Notes: generated by a model from the letters alone, not told the origin. Numbered from the stretch's first letter, positions 8,159 to 18,055 are shown. The stretch: 64,000 nt of DNA from Bacillota bacterium (GCA_030526355.1 JAUNDC010000005.1:1-64000); one strand, 5' to 3'. A program made the numbers and translations.

Positions 8159-10069
8159 ATGACAAATTATGATACAATGCAAACTTTAGAATGGGATGAC
8201 GAATTGAAAGAAAAAGAAGTTGCTGATATTGGTAACCTTTGGCTATGCGCGATGAATGTTGCAGCGGCTAAAGATATGGCTCTTAAATTGATGGAAAAGG
8301 ATGGTAGCATGTTCAAATACTTACCTAAAGAGTTTCGCAATGATAAGGATATACTCTATGAAGCAATTCGAAATTGCCCTGAAGCATTTAGGTATGCAAG
8401 CCCTGAAATAAAAACTGATAGAGGTTTTGCAATTAGTGTAATAAGTGCCGACTATGATTATTTTGTTCAATATGCAAGCCCTGAAATACGTAATGATAAA
8501 AAACTTGCTGAATTGTATGCTTCATTACATGGTGATTATATACAACATTTTTCAGAGGAGATTCGGTCGAATAGAGATGTGATTGAGAGGTGCATTGAAT
8601 TTAATGATATAAGTGCTAATGCTTACGCACATGCAACTAATGATTTGAGAGCTGATAAGAGTTTAACGTTAAAAGCAGTAAGAGAGATTGGAACACTTTT
8701 AAAATATGCTTCAGATGAATTGAAGGCGGATAGAGATGTAGTTATGGAAGCAGTAAAAGAAAGTGCTGAGGCATTTAACTATGCTAGTAATACATTAAAA
8801 GCAGACAAACAATTTGTTATTGAAATTATTAGAAATAATTACAAATGCATAAAATATGTTTCTAACGAGCTTAAAAATGATAAAGATATTATTACTACAG
8901 CAGTGTCAGAGAGTCCTTTTGCTATAGAATATGTAAGTGATGAAATAATAACAGACAAAGATTTTATGATAGAACTTTTATATATAAATCCATACATTTT
9001 TAAAATGTCCCATTTCAAAAAAGATTATGAATTTGTTTCTATTGCAGTTGGTTTAGATGCATCGTTAATAAAATATGTACCAAATGATATGATAAATGAT
9101 GAATTAATCATTACTGCAGTTGAGGGAATTAACAGAAATCAAGATTCAGTTTCTATGCTTGGATTTGCTTCTGAAGAATTAAGAGGAAATAGCAAACTTA
9201 TGTTTAAGGCTATTGTAAAGAATGGAAATGCGCTGGAATATGCAGCAGATTATCTAAAAGATGATGAAGAATTCGTTACTGAAAGTATAATACACGGTAA
9301 CAACAGAACATTTATGTATGCATCTAAGAGATTAAGAGATACTAAACATTTAGCTATGCTCGTTTTAGAGAAAGCTATTCAGGATAAAGAATATAGCAAT
9401 TTAGAATATATAATAGAAGGTGACTTACAAAACGATAGGGACGTTGTATCAAAGTTAGTTTCAATTAATGGACTCTGCTTGAAGTACGCACCAACCGAAT
9501 TACAATCGGATTATGAAATAGTGATGGAGGCTGTAAAGAGTAATGCGTCTGCTTTGGAGTATGCATCAGGTGTTCTTAAAACTAACTATGAAATCGTAAT
9601 GGCAGCTGTTAATGAAGGTGGATACGCGTTATCGTTTGCAGATAAAAGTTTCTGTGATAATAAAGATGTGGTATTAGCTGCATTAAGAAATTCACCGATG
9701 TCTTTGAAATATGCCTCGAACAGGTTAAGGGGCGATTATGATGTTGTAATGGAAGCTGTTTCACAAAATGGGGACGCGTTAGAATATGCTGATATAATTA
9801 TGCGTGAAGATAAAGAAATTGCAATTACAGCACTTAGTAATTCTTATTATACTGCCTATGAGTTTGTTTCTGAAGATTTGAAGAAAGATCCTGATATACT
9901 AGAATTTGTAGGAAACCAGGCCAATAATATCAGTGAAATATATAAGAATGATAAAGAAGCTGCTAAAAAAATTGCAATTAAGAATTTTTATTGTTTTTAT
10001 AGCCTTCCAGACGAAATCAAAAACGATAGAGATATTCAGGATGCCTTTTTAGAAAAATGGGCAAAATAG
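8159..10069 (+). CDS. DUF4116-repeat protein
   Basis: A 636-residue protein built almost wholly of roughly 25-residue repeats with the pattern 'ALxYASxxLKxDxxVVxxAV' (for example YASDELKADRDVVMEAV), the DUF4116 repeat. I estimate about twenty repeats, preceded by ~45 non-repeat residues. Such repeats form an all-helical solenoid and usually act as a protein-interaction scaffold; no enzymatic motif is visible. AAAGGATATATAAAATG gives a fair ribosome site. It lies between the ClpX-like ATPase and the cell-wall genes, and is preceded by the structured non-coding region. DUF4116 proteins are poorly characterised. Here a role as sensor or adaptor of the island is inferred only from position. Confidence 0.8.
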   Translation: MTNYDTMQTLEWDDELKEKEVADIGNLWLCAMNVAAAKDMALKLMEKDGSMFKYLPKEFRNDKDILYEAIRNCPEAFRYASPEIKTDRGFAISVISADYDYFVQYASPEIRNDKKLAELYASLHGDYIQHFSEEIRSNRDVIERCIEFNDISANAYAHATNDLRADKSLTLKAVREIGTLLKYASDELKADRDVVMEAVKESAEAFNYASNTLKADKQFVIEIIRNNYKCIKYVSNELKNDKDIITTAVSESPFAIEYVSDEIITDKDFMIELLYINPYIFKMSHFKKDYEFVSIAVGLDASLIKYVPNDMINDELIITAVEGINRNQDSVSMLGFASEELRGNSKLMFKAIVKNGNALEYAADYLKDDEEFVTESIIHGNNRTFMYASKRLRDTKHLAMLVLEKAIQDKEYSNLEYIIEGDLQNDRDVVSKLVSINGLCLKYAPTELQSDYEIVMEAVKSNASALEYASGVLKTNYEIVMAAVNEGGYALSFADKSFCDNKDVVLAALRNSPMSLKYASNRLRGDYDVVMEAVSQNGDALEYADIIMREDKEIAITALSNSYYTAYEFVSEDLKKDPDILEFVGNQANNISEIYKNDKEAAKKIAIKNFYCFYSLPDEIKNDRDIQDAFLEKWAK

Positions 10070-10405
10070 TATGAAGTGTATTGAAAATAAAATCGAATAT
10101 TCTGGGGGGAATATATCACTTGTCCAGTTTGAGAGAATTATTAATCTGCAGTTTGAATGGTATTGTTTGCGAAGTGCAAGTAAAGGCAATACAAGGCTTT
10201 TACAATACCTCCACAAACGATGTCCTACTAATATGCAGATTAAGGGTGATTTCTGGATCGGTTTACAATTGACTGGATGCACATTTCGGACGAACAGAAT
10301 ATTTGCTCTCTCTAACAATTGGAGGCTGATAATACCGTCCACATCTCTCCTATAATGCTAGCTGATACAGCTACAATATACTTGAGGTAAATGGGATCAA
10401 TTGTT
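10070..10405. other. Intergenic region with only weak reading frames
   Basis: A 94-codon + frame (10071-10355) begins one base after the previous stop but has no ribosome site, no recognisable domain and a competing overlapping frame (10081-10272). It may be decayed coding sequence. I do not call a gene. No terminator was identified. Confidence 0.35.
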
Positions 10406-10897
10406 TTAATTGTATTTTGAATACACTTCAGCCTCACTTATCTTTAAAAGCAATTGAAGAACCTTATCTTCACTTAAGTTCATTCTGCTTCCTATTTCTC
10501 CTATGATGTCAAAGTTGTTATCTATATCGTCTTTTACATTTTTGACTACATCAATAAATCGCTGAAAGAATTTGGATGCTTTGAATGAAGTGCTTTTAAA
10601 ATCAAGATATTCGTATTCTTTTATTATTGATACTTTTAATATCCCATAAGCTACTTTAATCTTTATGAATTCGCGTTCAGAGATATTTGTGTCCAATATA
10701 ACATCTTCACCATATATGTATTTATATTTGAATCCAGTAATGATATCCCCATCTGTAAGCAAAATATAACTACACCCATCGTCATCAAAAGTTGCTATTA
10801 TTGGCCAGACTACGTTGCCGCTGTTTGTGTCACTCTGAGAACCGGATGCAATAAACACAGGTTCTGTTTCCCCGATAATCTTACCATATATATTCAT
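10406..10897 (-). CDS. Hypothetical protein
   Basis: A 163-residue soluble protein with a beta-rich first half (MNIYGKIIGETEPVFIA onward) and a helical C-terminus (about residues 115-160, ending in LSEDKVLQLLLKISEAE). No known domain recognised. GGAGG lies just before the ATG. Together with the next gene it is one of two minus-strand genes facing away from the FtsW/PBP operon, so it is probably regulated separately. A beta-domain plus helical hairpin of this size could be a small sensor or immunity-type protein, but there is no direct evidence. Confidence 0.55.
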   Translation of the reverse strand: MNIYGKIIGETEPVFIASGSQSDTNSGNVVWPIIATFDDDGCSYILLTDGDIITGFKYKYIYGEDVILDTNISEREFIKIKVAYGILKVSIIKEYEYLDFKSTSFKASKFFQRFIDVVKNVKDDIDNNFDIIGEIGSRMNLSEDKVLQLLLKISEAEVYSKYN

Positions 10898-11015
10898 TTC
10901 TCTACCTCCAATTTATTAAAGTGTGTATGCTGATATTAATAGAGTGATTTAGTAACATCTTTTCTAGAAACAATGTTCTTACAAATAAAGCGTACATCAA
11001 TAGGAGATTCCAGTA

Positions 11016-11369
11016 TTAATACTGAATTAATGGTAGAATCCCAATTTCACTTACAAGATCAAGCGAACCGCCACAATATTTTTTTATATCTGATACATAG
11101 AATGTAGCATCGAAAATTCCACTGCGTTCGCAAAAATATACTTCGGTAATCTTAGAGTCGATTATTTCGCGGTTAGAATTTTCTATTGTTATAACGCACT
11201 TTATTTTGTCTATAATAGGGTCATCAGATTTTATGCGTCCGGTTACTTTAACCAAAACATTACCTATCATAACACTTCTAATGTTTTTGATTCGTATCTT
11301 TTGGGATTTACAAGCATCTTTATCTACTGTATATTTTATATTTTTTATTTTCTCTTCTGTACAACTCAT
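11016..11369 (-). CDS. Hypothetical small beta-rich protein
   Basis: A 117-residue protein of alternating hydrophobic/polar strands (residues 25-80: IKNIRSVMIGNVLVKVTGRI, then KCVITIENS), which looks like a beta-sandwich, with two Cys near residues 80 and 98. The start MSCTEEK has GGGAGG six bases upstream; an earlier in-frame ATG lies before that site and is not used. No signal peptide. Function unknown. It diverges from the FtsW-like gene, with the promoters of both in the 190-base gap. Confidence 0.5.
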   Translation of the reverse strand: MSCTEEKIKNIKYTVDKDACKSQKIRIKNIRSVMIGNVLVKVTGRIKSDDPIIDKIKCVITIENSNREIIDSKITEVYFCERSGIFDATFYVSDIKKYCGGSLDLVSEIGILPLIQY

Positions 11370-11497
11370 AATGTACCTCCCATATATTCTCATATTATCT
11401 TTCCCATATTATAAGTCAAAAGTAGAGGACAATTTTCAATAATATCGGGAACAAAAGCAAAGCACTTCTTTAGATCGGAATTGTCCGGTTTTATTGA

Positions 11498-11528
11498 TTG
11501 ACAGATGAAGTATTAGAGTGCGTATAAT
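11498..11528 (+). promoter_or_regulatory. Promoter of the FtsW/PBP genes with a shared upstream motif
   Basis: TTGACA (11498) and TATAAT (11523) are separated by 19 bases, slightly long. The segment CCGGTTTTATTGATTG just upstream (11485-11500) recurs almost exactly before the helicase gene at 18123. Confidence 0.5.
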
Positions 11529-11558
11529 AAGGTGAGAATTTAAAGGGAGGAAGTAGTC

Positions 11559-13034
11559 ATGGAAATAGATAATAAGAACAGCATAATAAAGTATATTATA
11601 CCTGCTGTACTGTTACAGGCCGCCATATATCTTATATCTTTGATATTGGGTGTGAATGAAGAATTTGAGGACTTGATGATATTCTATTTCATCGCCATAG
11701 CTGGCATACTCATTGCGAGTATAAAGATCGACGGAAATAATTTACTGGTAATAGTATTTGCCGTACTGATATCTATAGGAATGTTAACACAGTGTGTTCT
11801 CTCACGTGAACTCTCGGGGTATGAAGATGGTGCAACCAATTTTTTGATTAACATGCTATGTGGGACAGTGGCATTTATTATAATAATACTGATGCTCAAC
11901 TATAAAAACAGACTTACAACTTTCTTTTTTACAAATGAAGGATGCATATTGTTAACTATAGTGAGTTTGATATGTTTCGTCGTATGTATGATTTCAGGAC
12001 ATGTCAATGGGGCATCTAACTGGATTATTATCGGGGGTTTTTCGATTCAGGGGACAGAGATAAGTAAGTTTATTTATCTATGGATAATAGCCGTTCTTTC
12101 TGCAAGATCAAATTTTGAACAATATGGAGGCAGTATAGTCCGTCTTTATTCAATTAATGCATTTTTCTATATTATTGTTAATGAGTTGGGGTACTTAATT
12201 ATTATAACATTAGTTACCTTATGTATTGTATTAGTTCGTTCAGATAACTTAAAAAAGCTATATATATCTGCACGTAGGTCACTGGCTATTTTGGGGTTAA
12301 TATTGATAGTTGGAGTTATTGTAGTGCTGCTTGCGTACGCATTAGAAGGAAGTTTTGGCGGAGGATATATAACTGGTACATTTGAGAAAGTACAAGGAAG
12401 ACTGTTAGGTTTCTTGTTTCCTGAAAAATATGCCGACAGTTATGGATACCAATCAGTACTTGCGACTAATGCTATATTTGATGGAGGACTTTTTGGTAGT
12501 GGAAAGAAAATAGTGCTGCCTGTAGCTCAGTCAGATATGGTCTTTGGAGCAATAGTGGCAATATTTGGATTGGTATTCGGGCTTGCAGTTATAGTTCTAT
12601 ACTTATTGTTTTTCATCGTTGCTAGCAGAGTTTCGTATAATAAGGAAAGCTGCTTCGGGTTTACATTTGTTATTGGTATTTCAGTTCAAATGATATATAA
12701 CTTTGGATATGTTATTGGATTTCTGCCAATAGCAGGGATACCTGCATATTATATAAGTTCTGGTGGTACAGCGATGGTTTGTGCGATGATTATGGCGTCG
12801 ATAATAGTATCTGTTTCAGGAGATAAATTCCAGTACAAAGAAGGAGGAGAAGAATATGGAGAAAAGAATTATGGTCACAATAGTGGTTGGAATATGTTTG
12901 ATAGTCTCGATGGCAATAACACTTGTAGTGAAATCGGGAGTAATCCCGGGAATATCAGAGCCGATAGACTCTCTAAAAGAAGCTTCAATAGAGAAAGAAA
13001 AAAACGAGCAGACGATTACTGGAACCATTTTTGA
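11559..13034 (+). CDS. FtsW/RodA/SpoVE-like peptidoglycan polymerase
   Basis: A SEDS-family membrane protein with about 10-11 hydrophobic helices up to residue ~430. Family motifs are recognisable: GASNWIIIGGFSIQGTEISK (residues 151-170; family GARRWI-x-GGFxFQPSE), a GYQSVLAT-x3-FDGGLFGSGK loop (296-316), and SDMVFGAI with Asp326 in the place of the invariant Asp of the family's HTDFIFA motif. It would polymerise lipid II with the adjacent class B PBP. The usual Pro of the QPSE motif is Gly. GGGAGG precedes the ATG. The last ~60 residues are a charged tail that overlaps the PBP gene by 179 bases and is not conserved-looking, so a normal stop may have been lost. Confidence 0.85.
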   Translation: MEIDNKNSIIKYIIPAVLLQAAIYLISLILGVNEEFEDLMIFYFIAIAGILIASIKIDGNNLLVIVFAVLISIGMLTQCVLSRELSGYEDGATNFLINMLCGTVAFIIIILMLNYKNRLTTFFFTNEGCILLTIVSLICFVVCMISGHVNGASNWIIIGGFSIQGTEISKFIYLWIIAVLSARSNFEQYGGSIVRLYSINAFFYIIVNELGYLIIITLVTLCIVLVRSDNLKKLYISARRSLAILGLILIVGVIVVLLAYALEGSFGGGYITGTFEKVQGRLLGFLFPEKYADSYGYQSVLATNAIFDGGLFGSGKKIVLPVAQSDMVFGAIVAIFGLVFGLAVIVLYLLFFIVASRVSYNKESCFGFTFVIGISVQMIYNFGYVIGFLPIAGIPAYYISSGGTAMVCAMIMASIIVSVSGDKFQYKEGGEEYGEKNYGHNSGWNMFDSLDGNNTCSEIGSNPGNIRADRLSKRSFNRERKKRADDYWNHF

Positions 13035-14211
13035 TGCGAATAACGAGAAAATAGCATATTCTGCTTCAGTAGAAGGGGAAAGGCAGTATGCTGATCCGTA
13101 TATCTATTCTTCCTTAATTAGCTATTCTTCTGGTGGCTTAGAGTATCTTTATTACAATGAATTATACTCCCACGGAAAAAAAGAATACAAAAACAATAAG
13201 GATGAGGTTTATTACAAAGGTTGCGATTTAAAACTTACTGTAGATCATGAATTAACTAGAAAGGCATATGGCCTTATAAAAGGTGAGCCGGATGCCAGTA
13301 TAACGGTTCTCGACAAAGACGGTGCAGTCAAATGTATGGTGTCTTCTCAGACATTTAATATAAATACAATTGAAACAGATTACAATGAAGTCGCTTCTAA
13401 AAGTGGAGCATTAATGAACCCGGCTAAAGATTACCTTGTACCACCTGGTTCAGTACTTAAGCCTGTTATTGGAGAGACCATAATCGATTATGGAGTGGGT
13501 AATAGTTTTAAAGTTAAAGATCAAGGTGAAACCGTATTAAAAAGTGGGGAGAGAATTCGAAATGCAGGCAGTTCCTCGTATGGGGAAATTGGATTAGAAA
13601 AGGCACTGATTGTGAGCAGTAATGTATATTTCATATCTGCAGCAGAATATCTGGGCTCAGATTTAATTGATGAACGCTATGATGAATTATATTTAGGTAA
13701 GAAGATATCAACAGATTTTGGCGTAATATCATCAATGAGAACAAGTCCTGAAAATGAATATGAATTGGCTATGAATGCTATTGGACAGAATATTGGATTA
13801 TCAACAGTGCATCTGGCTATGATAATGCAGGGAATAGTGACGGGAGAAATATCGAAACCGTATATTGTTGATAAGGTTATTCAAGATGGCATGATAAAAA
13901 GGCAAGGTAAAAAAGAATTATTTGGCAAGACCTCAGCAGCCAGAAGTTCAATTGATTATATGAATGATATACTGACAGAATGTGCTATTTCATATGGCTT
14001 AACAAACGAAGCTTGTGGTATAAAGATATTGGCAAAAACAGGGACTGCAGAGGTGGAATCAGAATCGGGAAAGAAGAACATTGCGACCATGCTGTTAGCT
14101 TTTCCGGCAGATAACCCACAATATTTTGTTGCAATTCAATCGCGTAACACGGAATCATGGGGGAAAAACCTTTCCGATACTGCTATTGAACTTGTGAAAT
14201 ACATCAAGTGA
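12856..14211 (+). CDS. Penicillin-binding protein, class B-type transpeptidase
   Basis: A 451-residue PbpA-like transpeptidase. One N-terminal membrane anchor (residues 6-27), a short pedestal domain (GTIFDANNEKIAYS near 56), then the penicillin-binding domain. All three active-site motifs are present: SVLK at 199-202 (SxxK, Ser199 nucleophile), SSN at 254-256 (SxN) and KTG at 394-396. It should cross-link peptidoglycan outside the membrane. GAAGGAGGAGAAG lies just upstream of the ATG, inside the FtsW-like gene. SEDS polymerase and class B PBP form a functional pair. The family's usual large dimerisation domain is short here, as in mycobacterial PbpA rather than PBP2x. It could be a beta-lactam-tolerant extra copy, which the sequence does not show. 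Confidence 0.9.
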   Translation: MEKRIMVTIVVGICLIVSMAITLVVKSGVIPGISEPIDSLKEASIEKEKNEQTITGTIFDANNEKIAYSASVEGERQYADPYIYSSLISYSSGGLEYLYYNELYSHGKKEYKNNKDEVYYKGCDLKLTVDHELTRKAYGLIKGEPDASITVLDKDGAVKCMVSSQTFNINTIETDYNEVASKSGALMNPAKDYLVPPGSVLKPVIGETIIDYGVGNSFKVKDQGETVLKSGERIRNAGSSSYGEIGLEKALIVSSNVYFISAAEYLGSDLIDERYDELYLGKKISTDFGVISSMRTSPENEYELAMNAIGQNIGLSTVHLAMIMQGIVTGEISKPYIVDKVIQDGMIKRQGKKELFGKTSAARSSIDYMNDILTECAISYGLTNEACGIKILAKTGTAEVESESGKKNIATMLLAFPADNPQYFVAIQSRNTESWGKNLSDTAIELVKYIK

Positions 14212-14380
14212 TTATTTAGTATCGAGATGTTGATATAAAAAATATAGGAATTTATGATTTTGATTGAATTTTGAAAAGAAAAAGGTACTATAAGGTTATA
14301 AAGCAAAATTAATTAATGCCTTTGATAGAACAATATACCTATTTCAATGCTGATATGAATGCTTTATAGAGGAGGAACCT

Positions 14381-17032
14381 ATGGTTGTAGTACGATCTAT
14401 ACATGAACTTAGTGAAAAAGAAAAAATAATGTATATATGTGAAAAAGAGGGGTATGAATATGTAAAAGCAGTGGAAAATCAAAGCGGTGTACAAGCCAAG
14501 ATTTATCTTGTAAGAAAAAATGGAAATGAATACATAGTTAAATTTTATGATAAAGTAATAGCTGGCGGCTATGGAAAAGGTCTTCTAGATGAAGATGGTA
14601 CATTTAACGAGAAAAAATATTTGAAAGAATTTAAAGAAAATGATGAACTTTTTAAGATTGAGAAGGCTATTGCAAATGATACAGCATTACAACAAAATTG
14701 CCATATAGTGGATATATTAACCGCTGACAGTATTACATTCAGTGATGGTGTGGTTAAAATTACGAATTGGTACATAATTATGAAGCGATATCAGACATTA
14801 AGCCTAGATAGAAATGTTGTCCCCAACATACGCGAGGAAAAAGAAGTGCTTCGGTTGGCTACTCAGATTTGTGATGCTCTTATTCTTTTGAATGGCAAAA
14901 AAGAAATATTCATGGAAAAAGGTGCTAATGGTAAATACAAGGGCATATATCACGGTGATATTAAGTGGGAGAATATTTTCTTTGAAGAATCGGAAGCAGG
15001 TTATACATATGTGTTATCAGATTTCGGCCTGTCCAAGCTAAAGGGATCTGATAGTGAAAAATCAACAGTGCGTGGTGGAACAGAATATGCTATGGCACCG
15101 GAACTGGCAAAAGGAAGGTATTCTACAAAAGCAGATCTTTATGCGCTGTGTGCGACACTATACTTACTCTTAAACGAAGGGGACGAGCATGATGCACCGA
15201 AATCACGTATTAGAATAAAGAATAACAAAATAAAGTTTGCATATAAGGGAAAAATGCCGCAACCTAAGAATGCGTCAAATGAGATGCAGGATTTACTTGT
15301 AAATGCATTAGAGTTTAAAGGGAAGAATCGTAGATGCAAGAACGCTCGTGAACTTAAAGTGGAGCTTCAAAGAATTCAAATCAATCATGCTGCGGAAGCA
15401 TATGATAAGAACAATCTTGATGAGTATAATTCATACATAAATGATCTCGATGAAATTGAGATAGAAGATTCAAACTTGCTCGCTGATGTTGGTGAATTGA
15501 TATGGAATGATTTTTTGTCAGAAACTCATGATATACATTTTATATTAACTTCTCCAAAGTATATGAAAGCCAAACAATATATTGATGAAGCATGCAAGTT
15601 TAAAAATCCTAAAGCGATGTGCATAAAGGAATCAATGTTAGAATTAGAGAAAGATTGTTTACGACATATTGAGTGTGATAAAAGTAGCAATGAGATGTTG
15701 CACTCTATCTTAAGCAAAGATATTGAAATGGCAAGCATGGAAAAAAGCAATGATGACTTTTTTGACAACTCGATAAGTGGTAACTTACAATCTAATGGAA
15801 ATAAAAGATGTATAACTAAGTTAATATGCATTTGCACCATGATTATTGCAACGATGGGGAGTTGTCTTATTGCACCAATGTTTGTGGAGTTTAATTACCG
15901 CTATGCAATATCAGGATGCATATCTATAATGATAGCTATAATAATGGCTGTTTTCTGTAGGAAATTATTACGAGAATCACCTTATAGTTCGGTAGCAGTT
16001 GATTTGATAGGTTGTTTTTTTATGGCAAACATCTCAAATTTTATGGCAACATGTATTATAGAGATTAAATCATTTTGGTGCACTTCTTTGTTTATAGGTA
16101 TTGCAGTGCTAATACTAATTGGCGTTCTTTGCTGTGTTTATATGATATGCGACGAAATAATTGTATCGCCAATAAAGATTACTAATCATATAACTTATGC
16201 AGTAGTAATTATTGTAGGAGGTTTAATGATATGTTTTTGTGATAACCTAACTAGTTTTATAGAGATTGAGAATTTTGGCGTTGATCAAATATATCGGTTA
16301 GCATTATGCATATTGTCAGGAGGGGTCCTTATAGTTATGGATAAAATATGTGACCGTAAAGAAATAGGCAATGGTATAGTGAATAAAGAGGAGAATAAGT
16401 ACACTGTAATCTCAGTGTTGCTAATTGTTGCTATTATTACAGTAGTATACTTTTCTATAGATATACTGTCAGACTTTTTTGGTGTGGTGTGTTTGTTAAT
16501 ATTATATGTAGCTGGAATTTGGTGGGTAGGAGCAAAAACGATAGAGAAAAGAAATCAAAAGCATATATGGCTGATATCATTTATAATCGTAGCATTGTTT
16601 GTAACCATGCTACAGTTGTCGTGCATCTGCGGAGATTTGTTAATAGATTATTTTGGAAGGTATATTATAAAAGTACAACCGTTCAATATAGTATCTATTG
16701 AAACATACAAGCTTATACTCTTGATAGTGTGCTGGTTTATGATGATGAAACTAGGGAGAATTTCACTGTTTAACGCTTTTGGTGCAATATCTGTTACATT
16801 CCATAGGCCGCTACTTTATGGGAATAAAAAGTTTACCCCAGTTAAGGTAATATACTTTTTGCTAGAGTATGGAGGATGTACTGGACTATTATATGCAACA
16901 TTCCGTATTGTTTATGCAAAAGATTTTAATTTAGGAAGTTTAGATTTGCTTGAGATGGGAGTACTTGCCCTGCTTTATATAATATACAACTTTGTTTGCA
17001 ATGCTACCATTTATAAATTGTGTAAACAATAG
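14381..17032 (+). CDS. Membrane Ser/Thr protein kinase
   Basis: An 883-residue Hanks-type kinase with a C-terminal membrane domain. Kinase features: ATP-binding Lys54 (YIVKFYDK), catalytic loop YHGDIKWEN with Asp193 (HGD instead of HRD), DFG at 214-216, activation segment VRGGTEYAMAPE ending in Glu241. A linker follows to ~460, then about ten hydrophobic helices from 465 to the end with little outside the membrane. So the catalytic domain is N-terminal and cytosolic, unlike PknB whose sensor is extracellular PASTA. GGAGG precedes the ATG. No PASTA or lectin sensor is present; the membrane bundle itself may sense a signal. It follows the PBP gene by 170 bases and closely resembles the kinase at 25110. 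Confidence 0.9.
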   Translation: MVVVRSIHELSEKEKIMYICEKEGYEYVKAVENQSGVQAKIYLVRKNGNEYIVKFYDKVIAGGYGKGLLDEDGTFNEKKYLKEFKENDELFKIEKAIANDTALQQNCHIVDILTADSITFSDGVVKITNWYIIMKRYQTLSLDRNVVPNIREEKEVLRLATQICDALILLNGKKEIFMEKGANGKYKGIYHGDIKWENIFFEESEAGYTYVLSDFGLSKLKGSDSEKSTVRGGTEYAMAPELAKGRYSTKADLYALCATLYLLLNEGDEHDAPKSRIRIKNNKIKFAYKGKMPQPKNASNEMQDLLVNALEFKGKNRRCKNARELKVELQRIQINHAAEAYDKNNLDEYNSYINDLDEIEIEDSNLLADVGELIWNDFLSETHDIHFILTSPKYMKAKQYIDEACKFKNPKAMCIKESMLELEKDCLRHIECDKSSNEMLHSILSKDIEMASMEKSNDDFFDNSISGNLQSNGNKRCITKLICICTMIIATMGSCLIAPMFVEFNYRYAISGCISIMIAIIMAVFCRKLLRESPYSSVAVDLIGCFFMANISNFMATCIIEIKSFWCTSLFIGIAVLILIGVLCCVYMICDEIIVSPIKITNHITYAVVIIVGGLMICFCDNLTSFIEIENFGVDQIYRLALCILSGGVLIVMDKICDRKEIGNGIVNKEENKYTVISVLLIVAIITVVYFSIDILSDFFGVVCLLILYVAGIWWVGAKTIEKRNQKHIWLISFIIVALFVTMLQLSCICGDLLIDYFGRYIIKVQPFNIVSIETYKLILLIVCWFMMMKLGRISLFNAFGAISVTFHRPLLYGNKKFTPVKVIYFLLEYGGCTGLLYATFRIVYAKDFNLGSLDLLEMGVLALLYIIYNFVCNATIYKLCKQ

Positions 17033-17116
17033 ATGTGTATGTTCGCATGAAAGTGATGATACAAGAAAAGTTTTTGAATAATAAATAATATTTATGAGTG
17101 ATATTTTAGAAAGGGT

Positions 17117-17599
17117 ATGACGATGACTGAAAAAATGACATTTGATAGAGCGATGAGCTTAATATTGGATAAAGAAGATGAAGAGCATCTTACATATTTT
17201 TGGGAAGATATTGATGATATTACTATGAAAAAAGCTATAGGGAATTTAGAGCAGAGTGCGGTAAAATACTGGGTACTTTCAGCGGAAGATTATATGCAGG
17301 AATTTTTTAAGCGTATCGAATCAGTTAAAACTCAGGGGTTTATAAAATGGGAATTCATGGAAAGAATACGAGATATGAACCTTAATATCTTATTTATCTA
17401 TGGGTATGAAGTATTAAGTAATTACAATTGCAGAGAGGTCTTAGAAGTATTACTTAAGCATGACATAAACTCAAGGGAAGGACTTTTAATAAAGACTGTA
17501 ATTGCAACGACATCCGGATTTGACGGATTTATAACAGATGAAATGAAATATATACTTCAACGTTCAACCGTAATAAAAACTGAGAATATTGATGAATAG
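17117..17599 (+). CDS. Hypothetical protein, possibly the front part of a decayed kinase gene
   Basis: A 160-residue, mostly helical, acidic protein with no recognised domain. It ends in an amber codon (TAG at 17597-17599). The same frame stays open for 20 more codons and runs directly into the kinase-like frame at 17660. The last residues, VIKTENIDE, resemble the IKPENILVEE that follows the catalytic loop in the kinase at 25110, so the two frames may once have been one gene with a degenerate catalytic loop. AGAAAGGGTATGACG is a usable ribosome site. Either a short real protein, a readthrough product or a pseudogene. Confidence 0.45.
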   Translation: MTMTEKMTFDRAMSLILDKEDEEHLTYFWEDIDDITMKKAIGNLEQSAVKYWVLSAEDYMQEFFKRIESVKTQGFIKWEFMERIRDMNLNILFIYGYEVLSNYNCREVLEVLLKHDINSREGLLIKTVIATTSGFDGFITDEMKYILQRSTVIKTENIDE

Positions 17600-17659
17600 A
17601 ATACTATAGTTTTAAGAGTAAAAAGGAATATAATAAGGAAAAGCATTGTATTAGAGGAA

Positions 17660-18055
17660 ATGTCAGTATCTGGAGATGATAAATTCATTCTTGCTGGTTT
17701 TGGGTTGAGTGGATTAGAGGGCGAACCTATTAGAGGCGGAACGTTATATGCCATGCCTCCTGAGGTAGTAAATAGTCGAATTTTATCGGAATCATCAGAT
17801 ATATATTCGTTATGTGCCTCCATGTACTATTTGATAAGCAGTACACCGCCAAAGGCCAGAGTGAAAGTTGGATCTGGCATAGGCATATTAGAAATTGGTT
17901 ATGACGGCATAATGCCTGAGCCATCAGAAGCATCTGATGGGTTTCAGAAATTACTGGTCAATCAATTGGAATTTAGGAAAGATAAAAGAAATTGCAACAG
18001 CATAAAATCGTTAAGGGAAGCGTTGGAAAATCTACTGGTGGAATATGATATGTAA
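17660..18055 (+). pseudogene. Truncated protein-kinase C-lobe (degenerate)
   Basis: The 131 codons match the kinase C-lobe from the DFG region on: LAGFGLSGL aligns with LADFGMSKL, IRGGTLYAMPPE with VRGGTLYAMSPE, then DIYSLCASMYYL with DLYALCATLYML. The metal-binding Asp of DFG is Gly, and no ATP lobe or catalytic loop precedes it. GAGGAA abuts the ATG with no spacer, so independent translation is doubtful. It is in frame with 17117-17599, separated by one amber codon and 20 sense codons. Best read as a pseudokinase remnant, or as part of a stop-readthrough pseudokinase. Confidence 0.65.

Noticed and set aside
10071..10355. 94-codon frame after the DUF4116 gene
   Set aside because: No ribosome site, no domain and a competing overlapping frame; described as intergenic instead.
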